Shown: in pieces, positions 5,026 through 5,194 of the stretch
Numbering within the stretch: position 1 is the first letter of the stretch
Layout of the letters: every line of letters starts with the position of its first letter
Source: Methanothrix sp.
Lineage (GTDB): Archaea > Halobacteriota > Methanosarcinia > Methanotrichales > Methanotrichaceae
NCBI GenBank assembly: GCA_028708055.1
Contig: JAQVZT010000202.1
Span: 1 to 5,194 of the forward strand
Direction of reading: 5' to 3'
Length of the DNA: 5,194 nucleotides
Position numbers and translations under genes: made by a program
Notes under the pieces: model-generated
The model's database searches: none
Told to the model about the DNA's origin: nothing
The model's input: the letters and a program-made list of their open reading frames with translations, nothing else

Positions 5026-5194
5026 ATGTCAATAAGAATAGCAGTAATTCTATCTCATCTGATGCTGGTGCTATCTGCTGTGGCGGCAGATGCCAGCATT
5101 GAATCCGATGTGATTTCTCCCAATGACTTCAGCAGCCGCCTGAATTACAGTTATGAAGAAATCGACAGTCATGCACTCAATGCCCCTGCGTCTG
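5026..5194 (+). CDS. Exported protein, N-terminal part (cut by window edge)
   Basis: An open frame starts with the ATG at 5026, 2 nt after the stop of the PhnP-like gene, and runs off the window after 56 codons. Residues 1-23 look like a secretory signal: MSIRI, then a hydrophobic stretch AVILSHLMLVLSAVAA, with a probable cleavage site near Ala21/Ala23. The mature start is polar (SPNDFSSRLNYSYEEIDSH, then ALNAPAS). The words EEIDSHALNAPAS recall the segment before transglutaminase-like domains in secreted methanogen proteins, but this is a weak memory-based resemblance and the catalytic part would lie outside the window. A GGAG 14 nt upstream and GTGA directly upstream are weak ribosome-binding candidates; translational coupling to the preceding gene is likely. 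Confidence 0.7.
   Translation, partial: MSIRIAVILSHLMLVLSAVAADASIESDVISPNDFSSRLNYSYEEIDSHALNAPAS

Overview
The window looks archaeal and most likely comes from a methanogen of the Methanothrix/Methanosarcinales type. This is inferred from the AUUGAAAC-ending CRISPR repeats, frequent AGG/AGA arginine and ATA isoleucine codons, moderate GC content, an archaeal-style EngB GTPase, short GTGAT/GGAG ribosome-binding motifs, and a final secreted-protein start typical of those genomes. Genus-level placement is a judgement from pattern, not a search result.

Layout. Positions 1-764 are the trailer-side part of a CRISPR array: eleven 37-bp repeats (the first cut by the window edge) and ten spacers of 35-38 bp. 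The leader and any cas genes would lie to the left, outside the window. The last repeats decay stepwise, and two fossil repeats (801-836 and about 871-904) continue the array's rhythm past its apparent end. Positions 837-1304 hold no convincing gene but contain a diverged 39-bp direct repeat 138 bp apart and a GC-rich palindrome.

A minus-strand gene for a YkgJ-type CxxCxxCC metal-chelating protein (1305-1886) is divergent from a plus-strand gene for an EngB/YihA-type GTPase (2010-2603). Each flank of the GTPase gene carries a different short tandem repeat: five degenerate 9-bp units at 1904-1948, and eleven hexamers (GATGGC/GATGTY) at 2632-2697.

From 2934 a co-directional cluster runs to the right edge. 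It encodes an AAA ATPase with an unrecognised N-terminal half (2934-4226), a PhnP-like metallo-beta-lactamase-fold phosphodiesterase with both its catalytic and structural metal ligands (4280-5023), and the start of an exported protein (5026 to the edge). Gaps of 53 bp and 2 bp suggest one transcript. No cas gene, tRNA, rRNA, transposase or integrase was seen. The points most worth checking are the fossilising CRISPR trailer, the tandem repeats around engB, and the AAA ATPase/PhnP-like/exported-protein cluster.
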